Source: Opeltia flavorubescens (taxonomy: Eukaryota; Ascomycota; Lecanoromycetes; Teloschistales; Teloschistaceae). From it: DNA of 64,000 nucleotides. A model generated the notes under the pieces. It saw only the letters and a program-made list of their open reading frames with translations, had not been told where the DNA came from and made no database searches. The translations under genes and the position numbers were made by a program. Below, piece after piece: positions 22,489 to 33,559 of the stretch. Numbering within the stretch: position 1 is the stretch's first letter; each line of letters opens with the position of its first letter. The stretch is from NCBI GenBank assembly GCA_000442125.1, contig KE546981.1, positions 124,001 through 188,000 of the forward strand, written 5' to 3'.

Positions 22489-23073
22489 ATGACCTCCACA
22501 GTCACGCAAGCCGTCCAATCGACACTAACTTATCATTTTAATTATGAGAGTCGATTTACTCGTAAGATTACATTACGTATATACCACTCCGACGAGAAGT
22601 CCGTTGCCTACACTGTCACGTCTCACCAAACTATCAATACTTCGGTCTCCAATTCACCAAGTTTCCACGTCTATCGAGGCTCTGTTCAGCCTGACTCGAT
22701 CCAAACTGATCCTCATCCACAGCACTATCCGATCGCTATTGCTAAAATCCCCAAATATAGCACTTCCATCTCTTTAGTTGTCAATAGCCATCCTATCGAA
22801 GTGGTTCTGCATGTGACAGGCCTATGGAAATACGCTCGAGAATGGAAGAGCTGTAGAGGTGTGATGAGATGGAAGCATGGGCGATTCAGCTCATGGATGA
22901 TATTGGTGGATGAAAACGGAGAAAAACTGGGGGAATGGGAGCCAAATGGAAATGGCATGAAGGGAGGTAGATTGCAGTTCAAAGGCACTGGGGAAGAAGA
23001 AGCGGCGCAATGGGAAGATGAAGTCGTTAGTGTCGCCAGTGCGATTATTACCGCAAGGAGGCGGAGAGGCTGA
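22489..23073 (+). CDS. Hypothetical protein, 194 aa
   Basis: This is one exon from ATG 22489 (MTSTVTQAVQSTLTYHFNYE). The frame is open further 5' but has no earlier ATG. It is beta-rich in appearance, with a central block WKSCRGVMRWKHGRFSSWML-like sequence followed by LVDENGEKLGEW. The pattern of paired hydrophobic strands recalls LURP-one/tubby-like folds, but this is only an impression. The C-terminus is basic (ARRRRG). There are no membrane segments. Confidence 0.6.
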   Translation: MTSTVTQAVQSTLTYHFNYESRFTRKITLRIYHSDEKSVAYTVTSHQTINTSVSNSPSFHVYRGSVQPDSIQTDPHPQHYPIAIAKIPKYSTSISLVVNSHPIEVVLHVTGLWKYAREWKSCRGVMRWKHGRFSSWMILVDENGEKLGEWEPNGNGMKGGRLQFKGTGEEEAAQWEDEVVSVASAIITARRRRG

Positions 23074-23355
23074 TTTGGAAGCGCACAATAAACAGGAGAA
23101 ATAGGTAAATACAAATGCCTTAAAAATGGGTTTCACATGGGAGATTTTGTACCCATTGTAACACTCGTGGTACTCCCCGATAGGCAAATGGGCCTCGGAG
23201 AAATATGTAGAGAACGGGTATGGATAAGGCAAGCTTCATGCTAAGAAAAAGACTATGAGGTACTGAACACCGGATTTGTTATCACAGGATATTGTACAGC
23301 CTAGATTGGGAAGATAATTAGCATTTGATACACATAACAGGAAAATAGGGGAAAT

Positions 23356-23790
23356 TTAAGTCCATTCCGAGATCATNCCCTCCTTGATTTTATTGAGGAT
23401 CAAGCCACGAGCGCCCTTATTCAAGCCAAGATCTTGACACGCTGCTTCCACGCAATCCGGAGCGAGTACCGATCCTTCCGAGCCGCAGCGGAAGCAAGGA
23501 TTAAGGTTATCGGTAATGCTCGCCATTGGCTCCATAGCTGTCCCTTGCAGAACGCCGCCGGCTAAACTTCCAATCGACGCCCCTCGTTTTGCTTGATCTC
23601 GTCGACCTCCACAAGCGTATCAAGTTGCAGTAGCTTCTCCCGCCGCTGTATCACCATCAGCTTTATCTTCTACACAAAGTCTTTCATCACAAATATGCTC
23701 TCTAGCTTCTTCAACTCCATCACGATTCTTGACGCAACATCTGCTTACGATCCATGGTTTGAAGTCGCCTCCGCCACCGCCTCGATCCAT
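23356..23790 (-). CDS. Small spliced protein, glycine-rich start and Cys-containing C-terminus, splice site uncertain
   Basis: This minus-strand gene is too short for long-frame detection. ATG 23790 begins MDRGGGGGDFKPWI and is followed by a good GTAAGC donor at 23748. Downstream a frame from about 23610 to a TAA at 23356-23358 reads GGRRDQAKRGASIGSLAGGV, then a helix-like MEPMASI, CFRCGSEGSVL with two CxxC-type cysteines, and GLILNKIKEGMISEW. The composition and the abrupt end look truly coding. The obvious acceptor (ending at 23607) is out of phase with the GTAAGC donor, so either a weaker donor, such as GTTGCG 10 bp further on, or a non-obvious acceptor is used. The N at about 23377 falls in the last codons. 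The total would be about 100 residues. The function is unknown. Confidence 0.5.
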
Positions 23791-23821
23791 TGATATCGAA
23801 GCATAGCTGCCTACTATCAAG

Positions 23822-25488
23822 ATGGGCTTTTTCAATCGGAAAAACAAGACTGCATCCACTGATGTCGAGTCTGTCACCTCAAAAGCTTCACGTACCACCA
23901 GTAATCTGCAATCCCCCCCTCCCAACAAGACCATGAATGGTTCAACGCCAAATCTCCTTGCCAAAATATCCCTTCCTCCCCCTCCAGATCCTACCGTCGA
24001 CCCCGCAGCCTACCTTCGAAGCATTCACGCCGTGAGGCAGAGGTCAGCAATAGTCCATGCCAAAGCCAAGAAAGATCAGCTGAACCACTTTGATGTTGAC
24101 CACTCCAAATTCGGGGAGACCGCAGCATACGTCGTCTCCATCATCAAGGTAAGCAACCATCTAGCTGTCTATCTTACGAACATACTACAAATCGATTCTG
24201 ACTCATCATCAAGAGAGACTTTGCACCAGACTACCACACTATCCCTCCACACGGACGATGGCAACACTTCGAAGTCGGAGGTAGACAGCGGATCGACCAG
24301 CTCCTTGCATCATGGCCCTCAAAAGTCGACGCTGAAGAACGAACTCGAAGACTCCTCGATCTCTTCCTCGTCTCTGTGTTACTTGACGCCGGTGCGGGTA
24401 CAAAGTGGTCCTACAAATCCAAAGAGTCGGGCAGGACATACCGTCGGAGTGAAGGCTTGGCTGTTGCCAGTCTGGAAATGTTCAAGGCGGGATACTTTAG
24501 CGGCGACCCCACAGAACCATATCAAGTCAACGCCGCGGGTCTAAACCGACTCAGCGAGGGCCAGCTGGCTATAGGCCTACAAGTCTCGGATGCCAATCCT
24601 CTGGCGGGTTTGGAAGGACGATCGGGTCTGTTGGCAAGACTCGCGGAAGCTCTCGAGAACCCAGAATACTTTGGCCAAAGTCAGCGGCCAGGAAACATGC
24701 TCGGTGAGTCAACTCCAATCAATTTTGACCGTATATACTAATACTTTCAGATTACCTCCTCGCCCACCCCACAACCCAAAGCTCCTCCATCCCCACCATC
24801 ATTATACCCACTCTTTGGAGCGTCCTCACCGATGGCCTTGCAAGCATCTGGCCCGCCTCAAGAACACAAATCGCCGGTGTACCCCTAGGAGACGCATGGC
24901 CCTGCTCCTCAATGCCTTCCCCACCCCACGCCCAACCCTGGGAAAACATCGTCCCTTTCCATAAGTTGACGCAATGGCTCTGTTATTCGCTCATGGCACC
25001 CATGACACGACTCATGGGAATCCAATTCGCAGGCGTGGAATTACTCACTGGCCTCCCAGAGTATCGGAATGGCGGCTTATTCATCGACACTGGACTCGTC
25101 ACCTTGAAACCAGCCGATGCAAAGAGAGGGCTCGATGCGTACCGGCATAATGCCATGGTCAAGGGACAGCCGTGTATGGAGGTTGTACCCCTATTTAGTG
25201 CGGACGATGACGTGGTTGTCGAGTGGCGGGCGTTTACAGTGGGATTTTTGGACGATTTACTCGTGGAGGTGAATCGGTTGCTTAAGCTTGAGGGGCCGGA
25301 TAAGCTCTCTCTAGCGCAGATGTTGGAGGCTGGGAGCTGGAAAGTGAGTCATTTTGGTCCCTTCTCACTCGCGGTACAATAAGGAAGGGGCTGACCATAT
25401 GCAGGGAGGCCGTGAGCTCGCAGAAGTCTCGAGACCAAACACCAAACAGCCACCCATCATGATTCTCTCAGACGGGACCGTCTTCTAA
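23822..25488 (+). CDS. urc4: URC4/Urg3-type uracil catabolism protein (DUF1688)
   Basis: Four exons (23822-24148, 24214-24703, 24751-25343, 25405-25488) join to 497 residues. The protein carries the strongly conserved DUF1688 core: HFEVGGRQRIDQLLASWP, LLDLFLVSVLLDAGAG, TKWSYKSKESG, YRRSEGLAVASLEMFKAG and GVELLTGLPEYRNGGLFID. In yeasts, URC4 is needed to use uracil as a nitrogen source through the URC pathway; its exact reaction is not established. The branch site TACTAAT is visible in intron 2. The start is the first ATG, and the N-terminal 60 residues are low-complexity (Ser, Pro, Lys). There are no membrane segments, so it is likely cytosolic. Confidence 0.92.
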
Positions 25489-27387
25489 TCTATCTCTCCT
25501 TCCGGGCTTGTCAAAGACTTCTTTTTGTGGAAGAGGGGGGTGGGGCGCGGGAATCTGTCAGAGTTCGTGTGGAACATCAATGACCGCAGCACGATAAAAA
25601 GACACTCAAGTATTTCATCGATAAGGGGGAAACGGACCAGATAGACGGGAATCTACAGGTTCCCCAAAAACAAAGCATAGGTATCAGGCAACGAATGATA
25701 GAACTCTTCCATGACATCGCGTCCATGAATGATGACACTGGTATTCTCTTCTTTCCTTCCCTTGAGAAACACAATTCCTTCTTCGCATACTCCGCCTCAG
25801 AGGCTCCTGATCGAGGACATGCTTTAACCAAAGCAGTTCCAAATCTCATTACGCTCTAGTAAACTATCTTTACTTCTTGCCACAATGTAAAAAGTCTCTC
25901 TATATCTAAGCATTAAACTCTCTAGAACCGTTTTTCTCATACATAGATCTACTCCCCACATTCCTCGTTCACATACGTACTTGATCATTCGAATCAAAAA
26001 CTTCAGACGTACCCATAAACAAAATCAAAACACCTCTCGGCATAATAATCTATATGTACGGCAGGTATCCTACCTTGATTCAGTCTCGTCTTCTTGCTGC
26101 AATTCCATTTCTACCACACCTCCACCATCGTTCCTAATTAGTATGTATTTCTTGTATGCATGTATTTGATGTCGAGGTCTCAATGAGTCGATGTCCTTAC
26201 CATGATACTTCCATGCGGTAACGCGTGCCATACACCGATTAAAATATTTAAAACTATCCTTGGGTTGGGAAGCTCCATCGAATCGTTTTCTTTCTCTGGT
26301 AAAGGAAGGGGAAAGGGCAAGGATGTGATTCCTAAAAGTCCGTTTTACAAGATGTTTCTTCTTCTTTTACAAGTACGGAGAGAAGAAAAGTCCGGTTACA
26401 TTTGCTGCTATGAACTGCTATTGATGACATCCTAGTACACCCTCCAGGGTTGGAATAAAGGATGGCGTGAGACACTGACTCCACTGGATCATTACGGAGG
26501 AAAGGGAGGATGTGAAATCGTGATATCGATATCAATGATCCGAGCACATTCCACGCCAACCAATTTGATATAGTTGTATATACAATATCATCGAGGGCGT
26601 GATGAGCTAGACATCTACTATTACACTACTTTCTACTTCTTATTACTCTTCTAGGCTTGCAAGGAAGGATAGCGTGACACGTCGCCTCTATTAGTTCATT
26701 ATATAGGGAAGGCAGCATGTAAAACCGTGGTATCGATATCAGAGATCATATCATACACCTTGCATCCTCTACTGGTATTGACTGTGACGATCAGAGATGT
26801 ATCAAGTATAAAGTACCATTCCACATACACATGCCGTGAACCATCATGTGATGAAGACAAGGGGGCCCTGAATTGCATTTGATTATTGGCATACTAGGCA
26901 TGCATATATCAAGGTCCTGAAATGACTTGCAAGCCTAAATAATACAAACACTTCGATTGGAACATCTCTCATGACTCGTCCCTCCAATGAATGAACAAAA
27001 ATCGAACGCGCCAAGTATGCGGGGGTATCATATTTACACCGATGAGACAAACAAAAAGCAAACGCCATGTAATGCTCCGTGACACCCAATAGATATACTA
27101 ACATCGCAAGCCCATGCTTAATACTCCCTTGTAAAGTGCCCCTGGATGCGTTTCTCCATCATAATCACCGATCTATGCGATAAGTATTGAAGCATGCGAT
27201 AATAATTGGATGGTGTGAAAAGCATTGGGCGAAGTGCTAACAGTTGGTGTAAGAAGATGAAGATGAATTCGGAGACTGGCGCAAAAACCTGTGCCGAAGA
27301 CTGGCTCGATGTAGTATGAAATGCCAAAATGGTGATGCTCCGACTGTCTACGGAAAGAGCTCGTCGTGCAGGATGAGCGCTGATCAT
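25489..27387. other. Long intergenic region between convergent genes
   Basis: About 1.9 kb separate the 3' ends of URC4 and the 706-residue hypothetical gene. Only short frames are present and no gene is supported. The region holds a diverged direct duplication, listed separately. Confidence 0.6.
26443..26763. repeat. Diverged direct repeat, two ~110-bp units 210 bp apart
   Basis: Unit 1 (about 26443-26553) and unit 2 (about 26653-26763) share an ordered set of words: AAGGATGGCGTGAGAC versus AAGGATAGCGTGACAC, AGGATGTGAAATCGTG versus GCAGCATGTAAAACCGTGG, and the palindrome-bearing TATCGATATCA followed by GATC. I judge the identity by eye to be around two thirds. It looks like an old tandem duplication in non-coding sequence. 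The function is unknown. Confidence 0.55.
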
Positions 27388-29508
27388 TCAAACGGACGGA
27401 GAAGGTGTAGGAAGATGACGAGACCCATTTTTAGATTTTGTCGTCATCGACGACATTGCTGGGATTTTCGCCTTCTGGCTTCGCTTATTGATGCGAGAAC
27501 CCCGTACGCCCAATGTTGACATATTGCCATTCTGAGTAGGTGAGCGAAGGCTTCGTCTGTTCCTCCCTTCCGGCCCAGTCGCGCTGTCGGGTGAGGTTTG
27601 CGGAGGAGTGTACTGCTGAGTGGACGTTTCCTCAAACCGAATGGGAGTGTCCGGCTTCTTAGGCGAAGTGATAGGGCTCTGATATCTCATGGTCGACAGC
27701 TGTTGTGCTTCAGGCAGTCTCTTGCGCTTTGTGACGCCTGTAGGCTTTGGCAAGAGGCTCTTCATTGCTGTCTTCCGGGGATGCAGAGGCCTGACATTCT
27801 TGTTTGAATAAGACTTGTGTCCCCCTCTTGGACGAAGTCTGCCATTCCATACCGCCTGATGTTTGCTTTCACTCCTCCTCCTCTTCTGCTGAAGACGTGA
27901 TTTCTTAGCAGGTGGGACAGGAACATCTGCGTAGACCCCTTCTTGTGATTCTTTCGCCAACTCAGGTAGCCCAAGGCTTTCTCTGTTCTGGTCTGGAGGA
28001 TCGATTTCCATAACCGAGCTGAGTAGGGACGTAGGTGTCTCGGGCTTCTCGGTAGCCTGGGCATGCATCGTTTCTCTCCATTGCCGGAGAATTGCTATCA
28101 TATCATCCTCGCTATCGTCAATATAGTCCCACTCGGTTCGCTCCGCCCATACGGCCTCTAATTTCTCCATCAAGGGCGAAGGAAGAGGGGTATCTGATCC
28201 AGTAGGTTCGGATTCACCATAGATCGATGCCTCCAACCATCGTGCCGTTTCAATTGTTCGTAGCTTCTTGGAAACATCGTCCCAAAAGCCAAGCTTTTTA
28301 TTGATAGCATCCAATTTGTTCTGGAGATACTGTGGCTTGGTTGATTTCGCGAACTTGAGCTTTGGGATCTGCCAGTACGACGATGGTGGAGATCCTCGTC
28401 CATGTATCAGCCCACCGTCTCTGTAAAAAGCAACCAAAGTCTGCATTTTCTGTTCTACTTCTTCGAGAATAGATATGTATCTTTGTCTCCCTTGGCGAAT
28501 TGCCTTTTGATCAACCCGTTTCAGCTCTTGCATCAATTCATCAGGCCACGATATGTATTTCAAAGCCCCCTCTTCCAAGTTTGTGTCGGGATGCTCCTCG
28601 CGCCATCTGCTGATGATCTCCTCTCTTCTCACATCTGCACTGTTGTACTCAGCATAATGTGCTTCGATGCCACTCTGGTTGGCGCACTCGCGCAAATGCA
28701 CGAGCCCCTCCACCAAAAACCAGGGATACAATGTTCCTCCTGGGCTGTTTTCCATATTTTTGAGGAGAGGTGAATCCGGGACGGGTTTTAGTGCTACGCC
28801 AGCGAGGGCGTTATGCCATAAAGCAGAGACTTGATGACAATAAGAATTGGCCAAAGATGATTCCAATTGGCGGCGTCGGTTTTCGAGGTTTCTGATCACT
28901 ACGTATTGATCCCAAACCCAACCGGGCTCTGGTGGCAGGCGCTCGATAGCTTTTGTTTGTGGGGGACTGGGGGGGCCCCATTCCATGTAGGGATGGTTGA
29001 ATCTGCGTATGGTGAAGTTATCGGAAGGCTTCAGCCTGTTCATCCGGGTGATCAAATCTTCCGGGTCCAGGTAGCCCTTTTGCACATGGTCGACCTTGAG
29101 TAGGCTTACTGCACCTGGCCAGGCGCTTTCGGATACCGAAGGACACATTGAGCAAAGTTTATAATGTTGCGGCGATCGTAGACCAAGCACTTCCAGGTGT
29201 AAAGCAAAAAAGCTATCCATAAGAGCCTTTCTCTGCTCCTGCGTCAAGCGTGATCCGTCATAATCAAGCTCTTCACCCAGAGCATCTCTTTCTTCTTTTG
29301 TCATCAAGCGGTTAGGATCTTCCACAGCGTCATCCAGGTCCGAGTATCCAATATCTAGATCATAGTCTCCATCGTTTGACATGTCTTCGGGGTCGATTCC
29401 ATTGAGTTGAGGGTCCTCATGGCAACCATAGGTCTGAGGAGCTTCGGTGGCCCCATTCGCACGTGGCTCCCAAGCCCAGTTGTTCTTAGAGATCAGAACC
29501 CAGGGCAT
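27388..29508 (-). CDS. Hypothetical protein, 706 aa, probably nuclear
   Basis: This is a single uninterrupted frame with ATG at 29508. The N-terminus is acidic (DGDYDLDIGYSDLDDAVEDP), the central 400 residues are globular and Trp-rich (PGWVWDQYVV, ENRRRQLESS), and a coiled-coil-like stretch around 330-370 (VDQKAIRQGRQRYISILEEV) follows. The last 200 residues are basic and low-complexity, with several KRKR/KKSR-type clusters (AKKSRLQQKRRRSESK) that resemble nuclear localisation signals. I know no family with this layout. Confidence 0.75.
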   Translation of the reverse strand: MPWVLISKNNWAWEPRANGATEAPQTYGCHEDPQLNGIDPEDMSNDGDYDLDIGYSDLDDAVEDPNRLMTKEERDALGEELDYDGSRLTQEQRKALMDSFFALHLEVLGLRSPQHYKLCSMCPSVSESAWPGAVSLLKVDHVQKGYLDPEDLITRMNRLKPSDNFTIRRFNHPYMEWGPPSPPQTKAIERLPPEPGWVWDQYVVIRNLENRRRQLESSLANSYCHQVSALWHNALAGVALKPVPDSPLLKNMENSPGGTLYPWFLVEGLVHLRECANQSGIEAHYAEYNSADVRREEIISRWREEHPDTNLEEGALKYISWPDELMQELKRVDQKAIRQGRQRYISILEEVEQKMQTLVAFYRDGGLIHGRGSPPSSYWQIPKLKFAKSTKPQYLQNKLDAINKKLGFWDDVSKKLRTIETARWLEASIYGESEPTGSDTPLPSPLMEKLEAVWAERTEWDYIDDSEDDMIAILRQWRETMHAQATEKPETPTSLLSSVMEIDPPDQNRESLGLPELAKESQEGVYADVPVPPAKKSRLQQKRRRSESKHQAVWNGRLRPRGGHKSYSNKNVRPLHPRKTAMKSLLPKPTGVTKRKRLPEAQQLSTMRYQSPITSPKKPDTPIRFEETSTQQYTPPQTSPDSATGPEGRNRRSLRSPTQNGNMSTLGVRGSRINKRSQKAKIPAMSSMTTKSKNGSRHLPTPSPSV

Positions 29509-30015
29509 GATATATGGGAGATGATATGCGTCGCCGTTTCCTGGAAGAAGGCGGAACCGACATGATGGACGGAGTAGCCTGGCTTTATGACTGTGACCCT
29601 ACCTGTTCTGCTGTATGTTGCACAGATTGCTTATATAATGCAAGATTGCTCATTTTGGAGCTACTTCAATGAGGTATGCATTGGTTAGTCGGCGAGCTTG
29701 CGAGATCAAGCATCATTCATTTGATTGGGCAGTCAAGCGAAATGATAAGGCACGCTTGGACGTTTCTACATTAGTCTTCCCGCAACTTTTGATGATTCGC
29801 TGCAATATGTCAGGAGGTCTTTCATACCTCGTTTTCTTTACCTTGCTACAAAAATCAAAACTTTCTTGATTTACCAAGTAGATGCACTATTGTGTTCTAC
29901 CCGTATTTCTATGCATATCTAATATATTCGACACTCGAGATGGTTTGCAGATGATCAGGGAATAAGATTGTTTGAATAAACATGTCAACAGGTACTTAAT
30001 CTAGCAGATGCAATC
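29509..30015. promoter_or_regulatory. Divergent promoter region
   Basis: This is 507 bp between the start codons of the 706-residue hypothetical gene and gtr1. No specific sites were identified. Confidence 0.4.
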
Positions 30016-31190
30016 ATGGAGTCGTCAAAGAAGATCAAGCAGCAGAAGAAAAAGGTCCTATTGATGGGTAAGAGCGGGGCGGGGAAATCGTCGATGCGCA
30101 GTATCATCTTTAGCAATCATGTTGCCAAGGATGTTCGAAGGCTTGGAGCTACCATCGATGTCGACAAGAAAAGAGTTAAGTTTCTAGGGAATCTGCTGTT
30201 AGATATCTGGGACTGTGGAGGGTGAGGCAGATCATTGCTGGAGAGAATTTAGTTTCTAGCTAAGTCGCTGGGTAGACAAGATGCCTTTACTGAGAGCTAC
30301 CTCACCTCTCAGAAATCATATGTGTTTGGCGATGTGGGAGTATTGATATACGTCTTTGATGTTGAATCATCCGATTTTTCCGCATCCGAACAATCTGCCC
30401 CTGGGAACTCGAATCGCGATCTTCAAACCTTTGGGTCCATCATCTCTGCTCTATCGGAATATTCGCCTGGAGCACGCATCTTTGCATTGGTGCACAAAAT
30501 GGACCTAGTAGCAACAGGCTATCGTACTGCAGTGCACGAGTCCAAATCAGACTCTATCAGAGGGTGGAGTGGGAGGTTCGCCAGAAGTATTGGTATCTAC
30601 GCGACAAGCATATGGGATGAGAGTCTGTACAGAGCTTGGGGCAGCATAGTCAACAGCCTCATTCCTAATCTTGATGTCGTTGAAGATGGACTCAGGGATC
30701 TGCAAGCCGTGACAGAAGCAGAGGAAGTGGTTCTGTTCGAGCAAAACACATTCCTTACAGTCACGAGAGTTGGGTCAGCGGTAGGAAACGAGAATCCAAA
30801 CAGCGATCGCTATGAGCGTTTAAGCAACATCATCAAGACATTCAAGAACTCGCTTTCGTAAGTCCACTTCCGAACTGCGATCGTGGTGGCAAGCTGCCAT
30901 GAACTTGGACTTCACGGATGTTGTTTCTAATGAGTCACAGAACCTACACCGAATCTAATTCATCCAACCAATTTGACTGCTTTACGATCAAGACACGTAT
31001 CTTTAATCTCATCATCCATCGTCTCACATACAACACCTACGTTCTCATCGTCCTTCCTCCTGGAGAAGCAGAGCTTCAATGTGCCAAGCTCAACATCCTG
31101 ATGGCGAAAGACGAGTTCGCTCGAATCGAGAGCGTTGCCGAGGGAGCTGAAGACGATGGCAAAGGAAAGGGGAAATCAAGAGCATATTAA
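30016..31190 (+). CDS. gtr1: Rag-family GTPase Gtr1 (TORC1 nutrient signalling)
   Basis: Three exons (30016-30221, 30276-30857, 30941-31190) give 345 residues. The G1 loop is GKSGAGKSS (about residues 18-26), followed by the conserved switch region [17 protein letters not shown]. The G3 motif WDCGGQDAF is completed across intron 1, and HKMDLV provides the NKxD-like G4. The C-terminal half is the roadblock-like dimerisation domain shared by Gtr1 and RagA/B ([20 protein letters not shown]). Gtr1 pairs with Gtr2 on the vacuole and signals amino-acid status to TORC1. The C-terminus ends in a charged tail ([10 protein letters not shown]). Confidence 0.94.
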
Positions 31191-31700
31191 GATGTAAACA
31201 TGGCCTTATGACTGGATACCACCCACGAGGTCGTTTAGGCGTTGATCGGGGCGACGTACGGCTGAGAAGCCATAGTATCGGCGTTGATGGCTGTCATTCG
31301 TACTCTTTCGACCTTGTACGCGACGATACCCTTTCCCCTGGCGATTTTTTCTACCTTGTCGGTTGGCGGAGTCAGGCATGTATAGCAGGGTCAGCAACAG
31401 CAATGTCAGTTGTTGGTATCTTACCATATTTTCTTCTTCCCTTCGTCATGGTACCGGTGACGCACACTGTGCCGATCTGATGTGCCGGAAAGCGCTTGGG
31501 ATGCCTTATTGGGGCCTAGCTGCTTTTCCCCAGATTCTTACGTAAGGGTCGAAATTGACTTTTGGAAATTTTTGCTTCTGCAAGTACTGCTCATTCCCCA
31601 CCCTTCAATTGCAATTCGTCTCCTGCTCGAGAGACATATGGCGATTGACAGGTACATACAACCCAGCTTATCTTGAAATTGTTATCATCCGGCGCCCGAT
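31191..31700. other. Intergenic, no gene seen
   Basis: This region lies between gtr1 and the PQ-loop transporter gene, which run in the same direction. The short frames have no family features. Confidence 0.6.
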
Positions 31701-32848
31701 ATGTACTCTCAATCTGCTGGGGCCAGCTTGGACATTGAAGCTCTGAGCGGGATTTGTGGGTGAGTGTTCCTAAGAGACCCTCTCCAATGTTGTGACTGAC
31801 ATTGATTCCATGTAGCTCAATTTCAATCGCATGTTGGATCGTCGTTTTCTCGCCCCAGATCATCGAGAACTTTCGTCGCCATTCTGCCGATGGTCTGTCG
31901 CTCATATTCATCATCGTTTGGCTTCTCGGCGATGTCTTCAACATACTGGGCGCTGTGCTTCAAGGAGTCCTTCCTACAATGACAATTCTGGCTGTATACT
32001 ACACCCTTGCGGATATCGTCCTCTTAGGCCAGTGTTTCTACTACCGTGGCTTCACCTTGTCGGACGCCCAGCCTACTTCGGACGAAGAAGCTATTGTGGA
32101 TGAAGCTACAGAAGACTCGCCATTACTGTCGCAAGCCAATGGCAGCTCTACAAGCCGACCAAGTCGTCCAACCGCGGCGGATGCTGATCGACCTCGCCGC
32201 TCGTCATCCTTCTCATCCTTCCACAGTCATCTAGCCCAGGTTGATGCTACCCACCTCTCACCAGCAACGCCGCTCATCGCGTCTACGAAGCCTACTGCCG
32301 ATCCTCCAGCCGTGTCTTCTAAGACGACTGCTTCTACTCTCTACGCCGTTCTGTTCAACACAACTGCCTTGGTCCTGGTATGCGCTGCTGGCGTCTTGGG
32401 CTGGTTTCTCTCAACACGCTCTGCACAAAGCCATTACTCTCACGATCACCAAGACTTCTCTCCAGCGAGTAAGACTACAGAGGTTCGGTTTGATCTTTGG
32501 GGTCAGATCTTCGGGTATTTCTGCGCTGCTCTATACCTGGGTTCTCGGATCCCTCAGCTACTTCTCAACTATCGTCGTAAGAGTACGGAAGGCGTCAGCA
32601 TGCTATTCTTTCTTTTCGCGTGTGTGGGTAATTTAACATATGTCATGAGCATATTCGCATACGAGCCTGGATGTGCCAAATTGGAACAAATGTATGCCGA
32701 GTTGCAGTGCGATGATGGTGAATGGGGCAGGGAATACTCCAGATATATACTGGTCAATACCAGCTGGCTTATCGGAAGTGCTGGAACGCTTCTACTGGAC
32801 CTTTTGATCTTTGTACAATTTTGGATATATCGAAACAGCAGCAAGTGA
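31701..32848 (+). CDS. PQ-loop vacuolar/lysosomal amino-acid transporter (Ypq/Rtc2, LAAT-1 family)
   Basis: Two exons (31701-31759 and 31816-32848) give 363 residues. Two PQ-loop repeats are visible: the first around FSPQIIENFRRHSADGLS and the second SRIPQLLLNYRRKSTEGVS, each followed by helices. A long hydrophilic Ser/Pro-rich loop (about residues 115-215) separates them. The overall pattern is seven transmembrane helices. Relatives (Ypq1-3 in yeast, PQLC2 in animals) export basic amino acids from the vacuole or lysosome. It lies directly downstream of gtr1, whose product also acts on the vacuole, but co-regulation is not shown. Confidence 0.9.
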
Positions 32849-33559
32849 GACGGTCCAAGCTTGGAGTCCGCCAGCAACACGTGGTTCACCCATTCTCCAC
32901 TGAGTGTGGATACGCCGGCTAGAGTGACGATAATTTGGCACCAAACTCAGACGGCGCAGGACAGTGCGCTGGCATGATACAGAGTAAGCGGCAGAAAGTG
33001 CATTACAAGGCCACCAACCACGCTTACCAGAAGTTCAGCCCAACTGAGTGGTCGCCTGGTATAGTACGCCTAAACTATTTCGACACCAAAAATGCTTATG
33101 CAGAACGAATGCACGAGGCATCAAGCTTGGCAGCGGCTGAAATGCACGGGCGTTTGTCGGGTGCCTGAAAATCTTCATCCAAGGGGCCTTAAATCCTTGT
33201 CAGACGTGCCGGTCTCCTTTAATCTGCTGCTTTCTTAGACTGTTTCACGGGACTTGATACGCTTAGCGGCATCTACGGAGTACTTCCTCGCCGCAATGGG
33301 GGGCCTTATTGGGGGCCGTTTGGAACCGTTGGGGGCGATCTCGGCACCCGCCAGCAAATGATAGGGCTCAAACGTCAACGAGCTGAACTATCCTAAAAAA
33401 GCTTGTTCCACAGCAAATTTCTTTAAATTATTTACTTCCCCACTCAAGTTTTCACGTCTCTTTATCACAATCGCTTTGCAAATTTTGCTGTTGTGCACTC
33501 GGTTCGGATCCGGTTTCGGGAGAAGTCAATTCAGTCTTTCTTTGCTCCCTTTCTTCACC
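32849..33559. other. Intergenic, no gene seen
   Basis: This is the upstream region of the bestrophin-like gene. A 77-codon frame at 32935-33168 lacks an ATG and is not called. G-rich runs (GGGGGCC) occur near 33300-33340. Confidence 0.5.

Noticed and set aside
25577-25849. A small gene downstream of URC4
   Set aside because: A chance frame in the 3' flank with no motif.
32935-33168. A 77-residue gene after the PQ-loop transporter
   Set aside because: It starts at TTG, has no ATG in a suitable place and shows no family features.
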